Assembly: GCA_039707465.1 (NCBI GenBank)
Contig: CM077644.1
Span: 188,542,462 to 188,606,461, forward strand
Direction of reading: 5' to 3'
Length of the DNA: 64,000 nucleotides
Source of the DNA: Rhabdophis nuchalis
Taxonomy: Eukaryota > Chordata > Lepidosauria > Squamata > Natricidae
The position numbers and the translations under genes were made by a program. The notes beneath the pieces are model-generated. The model made no database searches, was not told where the DNA came from, and was given only the letters and a program-made list of their open reading frames with translations. Positions 30,460 to 43,438 of the stretch are shown piece by piece; within the stretch, counting starts at the first letter, position 1; each line of letters begins with the position of its first letter.

Positions 30460-31207
30460 CAGGGGTCACCAACCTTTTGGGCTTCAGGGACCACTTAATT
30501 CATTATTTTAAATTCCGCGGACCACTAATATGATCTGCCTAATGACCGGCTGTGTGAGCGTGACTAGGTGGGCATGTGACTGGGTGGGTGTGGCCAACTC
30601 AATGTCACTCACGTTGAGAGGCATCTCGCCAACATCTACTCACCCCTCACCTCCCAGCCACTCCTCCCATCTCCACCTGGACTCCTTAGGAAGTAGTTGT
30701 TGGAGTTCCATGAGAAAGAGTTGGCAAAACAGCTGGCTCAGTTCAAATTGGATCTGACCGAGAAGGAAGCTCAGTAGAAGCTACTCACTGAGGACGACAA
30801 GCGTAGGCTTTCCAAGCAGAGGGACAGCCAGTAGGAGTGCAAGGCCAGGTACCTGTGCCTGAAGGCTCAGTGGGCTGAGATGATCAGCCAGTTCCAGGGT
30901 ATGATGCAGTCTGACTGGAGCAAGGCTCTCTGGCTCTTTGCCACTAGCAGTGCTTCCCTCTGCCCTTTGCCAAAGCTCTGCACCAGGTGGCTGAAGCAGA
31001 GCCCAAGTCGGAATTTCTGTCCCCCCCCCGAAGGGGGAGACTCTCAGCAGCAACACAAACATTCATTGCACATATTCATCCCAGGGGGCATAGTTTGAGG
31101 ACCCATGATTTAGTGCAATATAAAAAAATGCAAATATTTTTTCTGTGGACCACCTAAATTTTCACACAGACCACCAGTGATCCAAAAACACCAGATGGTG
31201 ACTGGCG
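30460..31207. mobile_element. hAT-like element, 748 bp, carrying a coding-like segment
   Basis: Left end caggggtcaccaaccttttg; the right end ggtgactggcg is a decayed inverse. Flanks cactaaac (30452-30459) and cattaaac (31208-31215) match 7/8. Subterminal motifs (GGACCACTTAATT at the left, TGTGGACCACCTAAATT at the right) recur at both ends. The interior at about 30700-31010 reads as a lysine/glutamate-rich coiled-coil protein (see next entry). Confidence 0.7.
30697..31010 (+). pseudogene. Captured host-like coding fragment, coiled coil, unidentified
   Basis: One frame reads EFHEKELAKQLAQFKLDLTE, KEAQ-stop-KLLTEDDKRRLSKQ, RDSQ-stop-ECKARYLCL, KAQWAEMISQFQGMMQ and SDWSKALWLFATSSAS. Two in-frame TAG codons (each a one-base change from CAG) break it. 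The Glu/Lys/Gln heptad-like composition is that of a cytoplasmic coiled-coil protein and unlike any transposase I know. I cannot name the source gene. The exon-like compactness suggests a processed copy or transduplication. Confidence 0.45.
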
Positions 31208-31336
31208 CATTAAACAATACCTTTACACTTCACCATGCTGGTCTTCCTTTAAGGACAAAAATGCATTAGTCATGAGGTCAATTCCACCTTAGTGAGGACT
31301 ATTTTAACAAGTTGGTACAGCTTGAAAAAGCCTGAC

Positions 31337-31720
31337 TTTATTTATTTATTTATTTTTCATATTTATATCTCGTGCCCATCTCCCACAAAGGGACCCGGGG
31401 CGGTGCACAGGAAAATTAAAAATACAAAAATACAAATATGCAAAATACAAAATTTCTTAAAACTATATTAAACCCAACCCTGCGCTAAAACATAATTAAA
31501 ACCCCCAAATTAAACTTTGATCAGCTAAAAGTCGAGTAGTTCATGCCAGGCCGGCTAGATGAAAAAAGTGAGTTTTTAGGCGCTGGCGGAACAGGCGGAG
31601 GTCAGAGATGATACGGAGTTCGGGAGGTAGATCGTTCCAGAGGGCTGGGCCCGCCACAGAGAAGGCCCTTCCCCTGGGCGTCGCCAACCGGCATTGCCCG
31701 GCTGGCAGCACCTGGAGAAG
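31337..31720 (-). mobile_element. L2-clade LINE 3' end fragment
   Basis: Minus copy with tail TTTATTTATTTATTT, GGGACCCGGGGCGGTGCACA, then the ORF end (complement of GGCCTTCTCTGTGGCGGGCC). Confidence 0.88.
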
Positions 31721-31870
31721 ACTTAATGGCTGGTAGTCCTTTTCTCTTCTAGTTCTCTGATTCCTGAAAACTATATATATCAGACAACTAAGCTATTGCC
31801 ACATCAATCTGATAACCCTTCAGGTCTAAATATATAAAAATAACTTTTATCTAACATAGCCTCCGCTGGG

Positions 31871-32071
31871 ACAAATTTTAGACAGTTTTAAATGGGGGAT
31901 TTTAATTTGGTTTTAATTTGGTTTTAGCGCAGGTTTTTTGTCATTTAATAGGTCTTTTAAATTTATGTATTTGGTACTATTTTGTATGTTGTTTTAAATT
32001 CCTGTGCGCCGCCCTGGGTCAGGTTGGAGAAGGGCGGGATATAAATTGAATAAAATAAATAAATAAATAAA
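31871..32071 (+). mobile_element. L2-clade LINE 3' tail
   Basis: TTTTAGACAGTTTTAAATGG, CTGTGCGCCGCCCTGGGTC and GGGCGGGATATAAATTGAAT followed by (AAAT)n. It is in opposite orientation to the neighbouring fragment at 31337-31720. Confidence 0.88.
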
Positions 32072-32371
32072 TCAGAAAGCCTGAAACCTGGGCTTGGAAA
32101 TTGGGTTTAAGTCTATTACTTGCCAATATTCTGTTAGAATTTTGGAAGGAGATATTTCTAAAATGGAAGAGATCAAATTGTTTAATCTTTTTTTTTCTGT
32201 GATTCAGATGCTCTCTCCATTTAATTTACTAAACAACATGCTATATAATAATAAAGCAATGTTGGTATTTAATAAATAGAAAACAAGACAGACTGAATCA
32301 CATGTGGAGCATTCTATCCTTTTGGAAATGATATCTCAAATGCGGAAGAACTATAGCACAACAGTGTTTTA

Positions 32372-32572
<201 letters not shown>

Positions 32573-33112
32573 TCAGAAAGAATAAAAACAATGAACAGGC
32601 AGGTTGCAGAAAAGCAACAATGAAGGTTGCTTTGCTGCAACCTAGCCATTTCCAGTTTCCTTTCAAAATTAAGAGGCTGTTGTTCAATTCTTGTTTTCAT
32701 TTGTCCTCTGTATGCCATTATTCTTCCACCCATTTAATGTGCATTTGTTTACTAATTTTCCTAGTTTGCTCCAATTAAAACAAAAAGACAAAAAGAAAAC
32801 AAAATAAAGAAAATAATATTTTAACCCTGTAAATGGTGATTCCAGTGATGAAAAACAAGGAACAGTGGTATTAAGTAATAGAAGCATTTTAGTAAATTTC
32901 GTATTTACTAAATATCATTCATACACAATTTTCTAATCAAGCACTGAATTCATAATCATTACTTTAAAGTTTACTGTTTCTAAGATCAAAATGAATCCAA
33001 AGAAATGTCTCCTTCCATCTTTTTTTTTATTTTATGTCTTGCTAAATTAATATAAAACAGTACCTTGGTAACTAAAAACAGAAACTTCTGAAAATTGTTG
33101 TGTTTTATATCA

Positions 33113-33152
33113 GGGGTCTCCAACCTTTGCAACTTTAAGTCTGAAGGACTTG
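33113..33152 (+). mobile_element. Half of a hairpin hAT MITE
   Basis: CAGGGGTCTCCAACCTTTGC followed by AACTTTAAGTCTGAAGGACT is the left arm of the 50868-50990 family; the right arm is missing. Confidence 0.7.
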
Positions 33153-33170
33153 GAACAGATACCTTACAGA

Positions 33171-33272
33171 AGGGGTAGGGAACTATGGCCCTTTTATGAC
33201 TTGTGGACTTCAACTCCCAGCATTCCTGAACTTTATGGTCCATAAATCATACTGGTGCCATAGTTCCCCACA
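33171..33272. mobile_element. Short hAT-like element
   Basis: AGGGGTAGGGAACTATGGCC at the left and GGTGCCATAGTTCCCCAC at the right are inverted. The core ACTTCAACTCCCAGCATTCC is common to several hAT MITEs here. No clear target duplication. Confidence 0.55.
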
Positions 33273-34011
33273 GTCTATAAAGCACTCCCAATTATTGTAA
33301 AATGACATACCAGTTCCCCTGGTCACATGTTTCCATTTTAGCTCCTTGAAAACCTGTTCACATTTACAACTGGTTACCAAATGCCCTGCTGTCATGTGAT
33401 CAAAGATTTGCAATCTTCTTTATTAGCTTCCCCAAAAAGTTAATAGAAAAGCCAGCATTATCTTATCTGTCTCTCTTATTTTAGACAGATGCCTAATCTC
33501 TATAGATTAATAATAGTTGATACTGTGCAGAGTAAAAAATAAGCATGTGGTGTTCTTTTCTGTTGTAAGATTTCTAGAGCTAGGTTCTTAATTTAGGAAG
33601 GGGTTTTGGTGATATATTTTGTATTTTAGAAGCAAGAACTTATAAAAGGGCTGCTGTGTAGGACACAGTTAATAGAAAATATCCATGAGATTGCTAACTA
33701 ATCAAAAGAGGTATCAAAAATTATTCTCACAGACTAATATCTCTTAGAAAAGAATGTTTCATTAGATCTACAAAAGAAATTTGATGAGGTTTTAAAATTT
33801 AAAAGGGGAATACAAATGACAAACCAATGAATGTTTTTATAGGATTTTTGCAAAAAGAAGCTTGTTAAAGCCTTGAAGAACTCTGTGAAAAAAGAAAAAA
33901 GAAAAAATTAAGAGAAATGAAATCTTATGACAATATTTGAATGAAATAAAGCTGAGAAATTAAAGGAAGAAATATAAGGATGGTTTATTTGATCAAAGTT
34001 AAAATAAGATA

Positions 34012-34441
34012 CCGTATTTTTCGGAGTATAAGACGTACCAGAGTATAAGACACACCCAGGCTTTGAAGAGGCAAATTTTAAAAAAAGTGTTTTTGCCCTC
34101 CTTGGCCCCCAAGAGCACTCTGCAGGCATCCCAAACCATCTGCAGGCATGCTGAGAGTTTGGGAGGCCTGCAAAGTGCTTCTGGAGGCCAAGAAGGGCAA
34201 ATATGGGACGTGTGGTAGCTTGAACTTCTTAAAGAGTAAGGCTGTTATTGATCTCAAATCCACTTTTCTCTTCAACGAGGAGGGAAAGACATGTGGGGGC
34301 TGCTGAATGGTTGCTGCTGTGCTTGGCTGGGAATGGCCCATTGGATGTGGAGGGGTGGCGATCCCTTCTATTTGGATTAATGGTTCCTCGTGGCGGCGCC
34401 TAAGCAGCAAAAGGGAAGCATAAAGGAAACGAGGCTGTTTT

Positions 34442-34495
<54 letters not shown>

Positions 34496-35963
34496 AAATC
34501 TGCCCGGATCTGTCATGCAGCAAGAGATATGATAGCTAGGCTCAACAGCAGCAGTAGCAATAAGCACTGCATGACAGATCCAGAGAAATTGGTGGGGGGG
34601 TGGAGGGGAGCAAGGGAAGAGGACAAATCTCCTCTGCATGAAGACTTTTCTCAGGACCCTAGATCTCCACTTTCTCTCTGGAAAAAGCTATTGGCATCAT
34701 TGGATTTTGGCTAGTGAAAGAAGCACGGGATGGAAAGGAAACTTCAAAATGCCGCAGCTACCAGGCTCCAGAAATACAGCGCTCCTGTATTCTGAAGTTC
34801 GCTTTCCATCCTGCGCTTGTTCTATTAGCCAAAATCCCGATGATGCAAATAGCATTTTTCCGGAGAGAAAGTGGAGATCTAGGGACCTGAGAAAAGCCTT
34901 CATGGAGATTGTTTCTCTTCCCTTCCTCTACCCCCTCCCCGAAGCCGCCCGAATCTGACATGCTGCAAAGAGATACGTTAGCTGGGTGCAATAGCAATAA
35001 GCAGATCCAGAGAGATTGGGGGGTGGGGGGGGAAGGCAGGGGAGGAAGGGAAGAGAATCAATCTCTCTACGAAGACTTTTATCAGAACACTAGATAGGCT
35101 TTGGCTCCTGAGACTGCAGCACTGCCACCCAGAAATTCTATTACTGTGATCTCTGCCACCTGGAACCGTCGAAAAGGGGCAGGTAAAGCGGGCACTGCAG
35201 AGATTGTGGTACCAGCGTTTTGGTTGGTAACACAGCAATCTCAGGAGCCAAAGCCTTTGAATCAAGTTTGATTGTACCCCATTTCAGGTTATTAACTCCC
35301 AAACTAGTGTTCTGAAAAGGAGATTGTTCCTCTTTCCTTCCCTTCTCCCCCCCCCACCCCAATTTCTCCAGATTCTCAAGAGCCAAAGCCTTTGAATCAA
35401 GCTTGATTGTCCCTATTTCAGGTTTTTTAACTTCCCAAATAAGCGTTCTGAGAAATCTACCATCTCTGGGGCACCTTTCGTTTGCAGAAGGAGGAGGAGG
35501 GCAACTTAAAGCAGCGGCTCCTTAAACCAAAGCCTCTGAGTATCTGGGAAAGAAAGGCATGCTTTTCGGGCAGCAGTTTCCAGCAGATTCGAAGTGCGGC
35601 TTTCTTTCCCAGTTACTCAAAGTCTTTGGTATACTCCGCCCTCGCCCTCCTCATCCTGCAAGCGAAAGGTGCCTCAGAGATTCGGCGGTCAGCTCAGGGG
35701 AGATAATGGCCACAATGACTTCACTCCCCAGCAATGTGAGGAGCTGTTGCCACTGCCCCCCCCTAAGCCGTCCTGAAAGTCAAGTGGGAGTCCCGAAAGC
35801 GAAACCTCTCTCCTTTCCAGCCATCACGATCTCTGTAGCACCAGATGCACCTGCCCCTTTTTCAGATGACCCAGGCAGCTATATTTGGAGTATAAGACGC
35901 ACCCAGATTTTCACCCTCTTTTCTGGAGTAAAAAGGTGCATCTTATACTCCAAAAAAATACGG
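34012..35963. mobile_element. Non-autonomous DNA transposon, 1952 bp, TA-flanked, modular interior
   Basis: The left end CCGTATTTTTCGGAGTATAA and right end (complement of CCGTATTTTTTTGGAGTATA) are inverted, with TA on both sides. Motifs GAGTATAAGACG and AAGACGCACCCAG recur near the ends. The interior repeats direct and inverted blocks of 50-150 bp (34505-34735, 34755-34990, 35085-35420) plus a CA microsatellite. No transposase was seen. The TA duplication points to a Tc1/mariner-type or similar superfamily. Confidence 0.7.
34446..34494. repeat. (CA)n microsatellite
   Basis: CA dinucleotide run of about 24 units inside the TA-flanked element. Confidence 0.95.
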
Positions 35964-36059
35964 TATGTTGTTAGTTCTGCCAGTCCTTTATGGACTTTCT
36001 GCTGATATCACAATTTAAAATATGTTGTTGTAGGGACGTGTTTATAGAAAAGAGAGGTG

Positions 36060-36330
36060 ATATAGAATGAAATGATAAATGTTTGTAACCTTAGTAGAGG
36101 TGAAGAATCACTACATTTGTTTATACATGTGAAGAAAAAATCACATCTAAATACACATTTTTTCTTTCTTTATTATATCCTTACTTTTCTCTTTCTTCTC
36201 TCTTTTTCTTTTTTTTTCCTTGCACTTTTTATTCCGTATTGCTATACTTTCTTCTTCAACTTTAATTAGTATTATATTTTACTATTTTAATCTAAATATA
36301 TTCAAAAAAGGAATTGATCTGTGGAATAAC
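36060..36330 (+). mobile_element. Possible L1-like 3' UTR fragment
   Basis: A pyrimidine-rich stretch (TTTCTTTCTTTATTATATCC, then CTTTTCTCTTTCTTCTCTC) resembling the right end of the insertion at 1840-2071. No target duplication or ORF was identified. Confidence 0.35.
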
Positions 36331-36591
36331 TTCAGGCCATGTGAAGCAGTGGAAAGGAAAAGGGGCAGCAATAAAAGCTCCATGTGTGCCTACAAAATAA
36401 ACTGATCTTTTTTAATTATTAAAAAAAATACAAACAGATGGAACTGTTATGGAAATTGGCGTTTTGGGAATAATAACTTTCCATCATGTCCTTCTCACAG
36501 TCAGTGTTTGTGGAATCTATGTCCTTTTCTTGCATAAAAAAGACTATGGTTTTTGTCTTTAGTTCCTATACTGTACTATGACTAAAGGATA

Positions 36592-36657
36592 TTCCTTCCT
36601 TCCTTCCTTCCTTCCTTCCTTCCTTCCTTCATTCATTCATTCATTCATTCATTCATT
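36592..36657. repeat. (TTCC)n(ATTC)n microsatellite
   Basis: About ten TTCC units pass directly into about seven ATTC units. Confidence 0.95.
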
Positions 36658-36919
36658 TAGGTCTAATTTGCTTAAGAAAAATACTATCCATTTTTAATCT
36701 TATAGTAGTATCTTCCTGACTGACTGACAGCTGAAGAAATAATCAGTGACTCTTCTAATTCTGGCACCAGAGATGCTAGACAAGAAGTCAAAACTGCCAA
36801 CTGGAGCTGTCAATCAAAATTATGTACACATTAATGTTGCACTTCACTTTGAAGGAAAAAGAATGCAGGGAGATGATTTAAACCATAAAAAGGTGTATTA
36901 AACCTGTAAAATTTAATTT

Positions 36920-37334
36920 GCGGGATCGGATCCTGCCTCATACATCCTCACGGCCGATCCACTCCCACAGAGAGGGACTTCTCCGGGTGCCGTCCACTAG
37001 ACTTTGTCAGCGGGCGACGCCCAGGGGAAGGGCTCTCTCTGTGGCGGGCCTAGCCCTCTGGAATGACCTTCCCCCCGACATTAGAACGACCACGGACCTC
37101 CGCTCCTTCCGTCTAAAATTAAAAACATATCTTTTCTGCTTGGCCGGCTTAGGGTAGTCTCTCTCTATGGGGTTTTAGTTGTTTAGTGGGAATTTTAGTC
37201 TAAAATGGGTATTTTAGCACAGGTACTGTTTAATTTGTTTTTAAGATGTATATCTATTGTATATTTATGGTTTTTTAGTTTCCCTGTGCACCGCTCCGAG
37301 TCCCTACGGGGAGAGGGAGCGGTCAAGAAATTAA
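36920..37334 (+). mobile_element. L2-clade LINE 3' end fragment
   Basis: Starts within the ORF end (GATCGGATCCTGCCTCATAC; translation SHREGLLRVPS, ALWNDLPPDIRT) and runs to the tail hairpin GAGTCCCTACGGGGAGAGGG and GCGGTCAAGAAATTAAATTA, continuing into the ATT repeat. Confidence 0.9.
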
Positions 37335-37435
<101 letters not shown>

Positions 37436-37884
37436 AATGCTGACAAATGGGGCGTATGTTCTCAAAATACCTCATAAGAAGGTCTATCCAGGCAAATCAG
37501 GTTTGTTTCTTCACAATAAACTCTCTAAATGGCACAAATCACCAAGTTCTATAAACTTAAATTGTGTACATTGAGACTCCAAGGCATGTGAAAGAGCTGC
37601 TGTTGTGCTTATTAATGAATTATATGTTAATCTACAACTACTAACAAGCCACTTCCCAACGTCTAGGCTGTGTATGGTAACGCAAATAATCCAATCTTAA
37701 TTTGAATCTGGCTGGTTGGATAGTTTTCCAACTGGAACTATCATTTGCAGTAAAATAAGAAAAATCACTATTTTAAAAAGAAAATTAATTGCAGGGGCAA
37801 AGGACATTGTATGCAAACATATGTTTCTATTTACCAGCAGGATTGTTTCAATGCACCTGTACACACATTCAATGCATTAAACTA

Positions 37885-38370
37885 CAATGCTGCATCTAAT
37901 TTTGGTCGCCATGACATGAAACACTAGAAAGAGTACAGAGAAGAGCAACAAAGATGATTAGAGGACTGGAAGCTAAAACATGTAAACAACCGTTGCTGGA
38001 ATTGGGTATGTCTAGTTTAATGAAAAGAAGGACTAGGGGTGACATGATAGCAATGTTCCAATATCTGAGGGGGGTTCACAAGAAGGAGGGGGTCAATCTA
38101 TTTTCCAAAGCACCAGAAGGCAAAACAAGAAGCAATGAATGGAAATTAATCAAGGAGAGAAGCAATATAGAACTAAGGAGAAATATCCTGACAATTACAA
38201 CAATCAGTGGAACAACTTGCCTCCAGAAGTTGTAGGTGCTCCAACATTGGAGGTTTTTAAGAAGAGTTTGGACAACCATTTGTCTCAAATGGTATAGGGT
38301 TTCCTGCCTGAGTAGGAGGTTGGACTAGAAGACCTCCAAGATCCCTTCCAACTCTGTTATTCTGTTATAC
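37885..38370 (+). mobile_element. CR1 LINE 3' end
   Basis: Translation shows LERVQRRATKMIRGLE, RRTRGDMIAMFQYLRG and LIKERSNIELRRN, the CR1 ORF2 C-terminus, with frameshifts. It ends CCTCCAAGATCCCTTCCAAC. Confidence 0.85.
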
Positions 38371-38574
38371 CACACTCTTTTGCCTAGTGCCAAATTGATA
38401 ACTACTATATTCACTCCTCCCCCCATCCATTAGTGTCACAGAAGCATCTCATGCCTGTAAGCTGCCATACTCGTTCCACTGTTTTCTAAAGATATTTTTA
38501 TTCTTGGGGAATTCTCATTAGCATTCTCATTAACTTATTAACAATAGCTGTATATTCTTATGAAAATAATTTTA

Positions 38575-39786
<1,212 letters not shown>

Positions 39787-40325
39787 TTACACTCCCTACT
39801 GCAGTGGCCCTGAGATTAAATGTGAAAATGAATAACAATGGGGGCATTGCAGTTGTCCTTCCTTTAAGTGAGGGTAGTATCTTTTAGGGGATCTGTTGTA
39901 ACTTTGAATTTCTATTAAGTGACTGTTTGTAAGCCAAGGACTATCTTTACTGTCAATATCAGACAAGCTTAATTCAAGTAGTCTATCTTTTCAAGCCTAT
40001 CTAAACAATGTAATTTTTTAATAAATAAATTAATATACAATGTCTTACAAATTTAATAAGAACCTACTGTTTTATGACAATCCAAGAAAGTTCAGCCGAT
40101 TCCATGTCAACTTATATTCAAGGGTATGGAAGAATATATGTACTAGGTTTATAGAAATAATCTTGTATATGAATTTAATAAGCAGAATTCCTAGCTAAAG
40201 GCTGTAATCTGCATCCTTCTTTTTGGGACTTACATTATAATGTGTTTGTCCCATAGTACTTTAGCTTCTTCATTTTCTATTACTTTGCCTACTTTGTGGT
40301 CAGGCAATTCTTGCTTACAGGCAGG

Positions 40326-40690
40326 GGTGGGCTGCTGGGGGTTCGCACCCCAAATCTCACTCCTGGCTGGTCCCGCCCTGCTCACCCCACTCTGCTCCTC
40401 CCAGGTGTCCCAACGCAGCTCATTTTGTATGCAGGTAAGTGCAGGGCATGCATAGAGGCTTGGGAAGTGCAAAAAATGGGCCTCCCGGAAGTTTAAGAAG
40501 GCCAGAAATGGCCCCAGTTCCAGCCTCCAGAGGGCCTCCGGAGCCTGGGGTAGCAGTTTTTGCCCTACCGGAGGCTTGAGGAAAGCCTCCAGAGTCCGGG
40601 GAGGACAAAAATCCCCCCCCCCCTGTGGTGCAGGAGGCTGACTAGGCCACACTCACTATGGCCACGCCCATCGAGCAACTGAGAACATAA
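40326..40690. mobile_element. GC-rich hAT-like element, ends unclear
   Basis: Starts CAGGGGTGGGCTGCTGGGGG and contains CCTCCGGAGCCTGG-type blocks and CCACGCCCATCGAGCAACTG, all typical of squamate hAT interiors. The right end and target duplication are not recognisable. Confidence 0.45.
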
Positions 40691-40707
40691 CCCCTTGCTA
40701 AAAAATT

Positions 40708-40992
40708 TCAGTTTCAGTTCAGTTTATTTACACTTATATACCGCCCTATCTCCCGAAGGACTCAGGGCGGTGCAGAGAAGAATAAAAAGTAATAAAACAC
40801 AACAATACAAAAGTTAAAAATAGATTAAATACTAGATCTGTGCTAAAAACATATGGTTAAAAACAAGTAAAAATATTATTAAATTAGTATAAAATTGGGA
40901 CTGTGTCGTTAGAACTATGCTAGGCCAGCCGCATGAAATAGATATGTTTTTAAGGTCCAACGGAAGAGGAGTAGGTCCGTGATGGTACGAAG
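40708..40992 (-). mobile_element. L2-clade LINE 3' end fragment
   Basis: Minus copy: TTATATACCGCCCTATCTCC, GGACTCAGGGCGGTGCAGAG, then AGGTCCAACGGAAGAGGAGT from the ORF end. Confidence 0.85.
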
Positions 40993-41190
40993 CCTATCTC
41001 TGTTTACAGGCAAATGATACTTCTTGCAGATATTCCAAAGTATCATTGTTGCTACTTTGTCGTGCCATTGTTTATAGTCAGTCTGTGCAATCAACTTGGG
41101 GCAGTTAATCTTGTTAAATAGAGTCTGAATACTTCATAGATGAGGGGCATCATTCATTGCTCCTATTTTTGTTTTATACCCATATCTTGT
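40993..41190 (-). mobile_element. R4/Dong-type LINE fragment
   Basis: Minus-strand translation reads DYKQWHDKVATMILWNICKK, close to the R4 C-terminal motif (AQxxYxxRHDxVAxxIHWxLCKKY, family knowledge). It directly abuts the L2 fragment at 40992. No tail is visible. Confidence 0.55.
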
Positions 41191-41396
41191 TTTAGTAGTT
41201 TTATGCCATTCATAAAAATACAGGTACACACTTTTGGCTTGGTTTTATATTATATATATATTTATATTTTAATATAGTCATTTCATAATGTTACCCATGT
41301 CTTGCTCTTTTACTGTAAATGCATATTTTACATAGCCATTAATTAAAGTAACCATACTAGTAGAATTTCAAAACTATTGATTAAAAGTAATGTTAC

Positions 41397-41512
41397 CTCT
41401 CCCAGTGGCTACACACATTTGGATCCTCAAGATTTAGACATATAGTTGACATTATCCAATGGTTCAAAAGCATGAGTGTGAAATGAACAAAGGTGTCCAA
41501 ATAAAGAACCAT
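41397..41512 (-). CDS. MEGF10: MEGF10 coding exon 1: start codon, signal peptide, start of EMI domain
   Basis: The exon runs 41528-41397. The acceptor is TTTTTACAG before 41528, 16 nt of UTR follow, then ATG at 41512 in strong context (A at -3, G at +4). It encodes residues 1-38 and two bases of codon 39. The donor is GAG then GTAACA. The end, LNLEDPNVCSHWES, matches the mature N-terminus and first EMI cysteine (C34) of mammalian MEGF10, and the length to that point is the same (39 residues). The signal peptide is divergent: its core FTLMLL is short and flanked by His and Asn. I chose this ATG because it is the first in the exon and aligns with the human start. Confidence 0.94.
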
Positions 41513-42292
41513 CTTTTCAACAAAATGCCTGTAAAAAGAGAAAAGAAAAGGATTGCTAATATTAATGGCCGGGTACTATGCAAGCTATTATAAAGTCATA
41601 TACTTTGGGGTAAACAACTGAAGCCATTCCTGCTTTGCAACAGAATGAGAAAACATACAGCATCTTAAGGAAATAATAGAAAGCAAGTGATTGTGAATGG
41701 TATAACACAACTTCCCATGCTGAAATGCATTAAATTTCAACCTCATGCTTTTGCTTAAACTGTATGTTGGTTTGGCAATGACATCTGATTTAGAGACATG
41801 CAAAAGTTCAGAAATTATTGCCTGTCTGTACTTTACAAAATGTCCAACCAGTTTCAAGTTGAACTATAACTTTGTTTATTTACAGTAACAAACTATGACA
41901 ACTGCTCAGTCCTTCATCTGCTTGTCTTAATCAAAATTTCACCCTTCAGCTAAGTTCCAGATATTTTGGGACGTGGTAGTCAGTTTATCCCACATCTGTT
42001 GGCTTTATATTTATTATTTAAATATAACAATAGATAAATAACCTAGCCCTAAGGTGAGTTAAGGGGGGAAGAGGAGAATACAAGAAAGACAGTAAATTTG
42101 GAAGGGAATAAAGAGAGTGCTAAGTCAGAAATCTATTAAAACATCAATTTTCAGTGTAGTGGTTAAATCAATGTATTCCAGTGTCTACCATGTTTGTCAG
42201 GCATGTTGTGGTTGTTTGCTTCTGTTTTCAATTTCTCAGTACTTAAATTTTGTGAATTTATTTGTACCCTCATGTGCATTAATGTTTTAAAG

Positions 42293-42478
42293 CAGGAGTC
42301 TCCAACTCCCGGTCCATGGAGTGGCACTGCTCTGCTGCATACCAGCAACAGGTCTGCGCAAACAAGCAAAACCCCAACCACAGGATGCAGGCAGCATGCA
42401 AAACCATGCCCCCTCTGATCCACAGAAAATCCTTTCTCCATGGAACCAGTTCCTGGTGCCCAAAAGATTGGGGGCAGC
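42293..42478. mobile_element. Truncated hAT-like element
   Basis: CAGGAGTCTCCAACTCCCGG at the left and CCATGGAACCAGTTCCTGGT then CCCAAAAGATTGGGGG at the right resemble the 14498-14892 family (CAGGGGTCCCCAACC...). The target duplication is not clear. Confidence 0.5.
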
Positions 42479-43369
42479 AAAGATAACTGTAATGTATGAA
42501 TTCAGATGTAAATTGTGCTGATAGTACTGATTGCCTGATTTTTCAGTTTCCACAAAATATTATCTTATTAACTGTGTAAATTCATGTATAATCACAAACC
42601 GTGGTTAGAAATTATATTGGAAAGGGGCAGTGAGTGAAAGCCAAACTAAATATAATGGCATGAACAACCACATGCTCTTAGCAGAATTGTTTTAATGACA
42701 CAGAATGCAAGCCTTGATTAATCAATCTGAAAAGCAAAAAGGACTCATTCCTGTTTGCAGAAAAGGACTCACTTTCAATATTAAAAGGCATCTGATTTAA
42801 AAAAAAACATTGTGATACAGGACAAAAGTAACAAGGGAAGGGACTACAGTTAAGCATGCCTGCTCTTAGTTTTAAGCATGCCTAGATCCCCTGATCAACA
42901 GCAACATTTTAAAAGCATATATTTTTTCAATAGTGAGTCAGTTACATCAAAAATAAATTAAAAAATTGCACCCGCTTATGCATTTTGATTTCAGTATTTT
43001 GATTTCAGCAGTATTTCACTTATTAAGAAGGTAATTGTATTTCCTTTTTTTAAAAGTGTCAATAGTTTTCCTTCTGAATATATTTAACAATAACAGAAAA
43101 TCAATGTAAAAAAGTTTTGAGCTATTTGCATGAACCCCCTAGTGTAAAACATGATTGCATCCTTGATCTTTTGCCTAATTATTAAGAAAAATCAAAACAG
43201 AAAATCAGTACAGCTGATTAGCATTGCTAAAGTGGTCATATTAGCAATAAATGTAGAAGGTATATTTAACTCTTACTATTTCCACTGCTAAGGCACATAT
43301 TTTAAAATGTTAAAGAGAATGTGTTAAGAGAATAAAGACTATTTGATAAATGAATCAAATATTTTATAT

Positions 43370-43438
43370 ACAATACAATACAATAGCAATACAATATACA
43401 ATACAATACAATACAATAGCAATACAATACAATATATT
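43370..43438. repeat. (AATAC)n microsatellite
   Basis: Interrupted ATACA/AATAC units. The same unit forms the CR1 tail at 1655-1680, so it may be a solo CR1 tail. Confidence 0.85.

Noticed and set aside
34446..34494. CRISPR-like or Z-DNA regulatory array
   Set aside because: It is a plain CA microsatellite inside a transposon; no repeat-spacer structure anywhere in the window.
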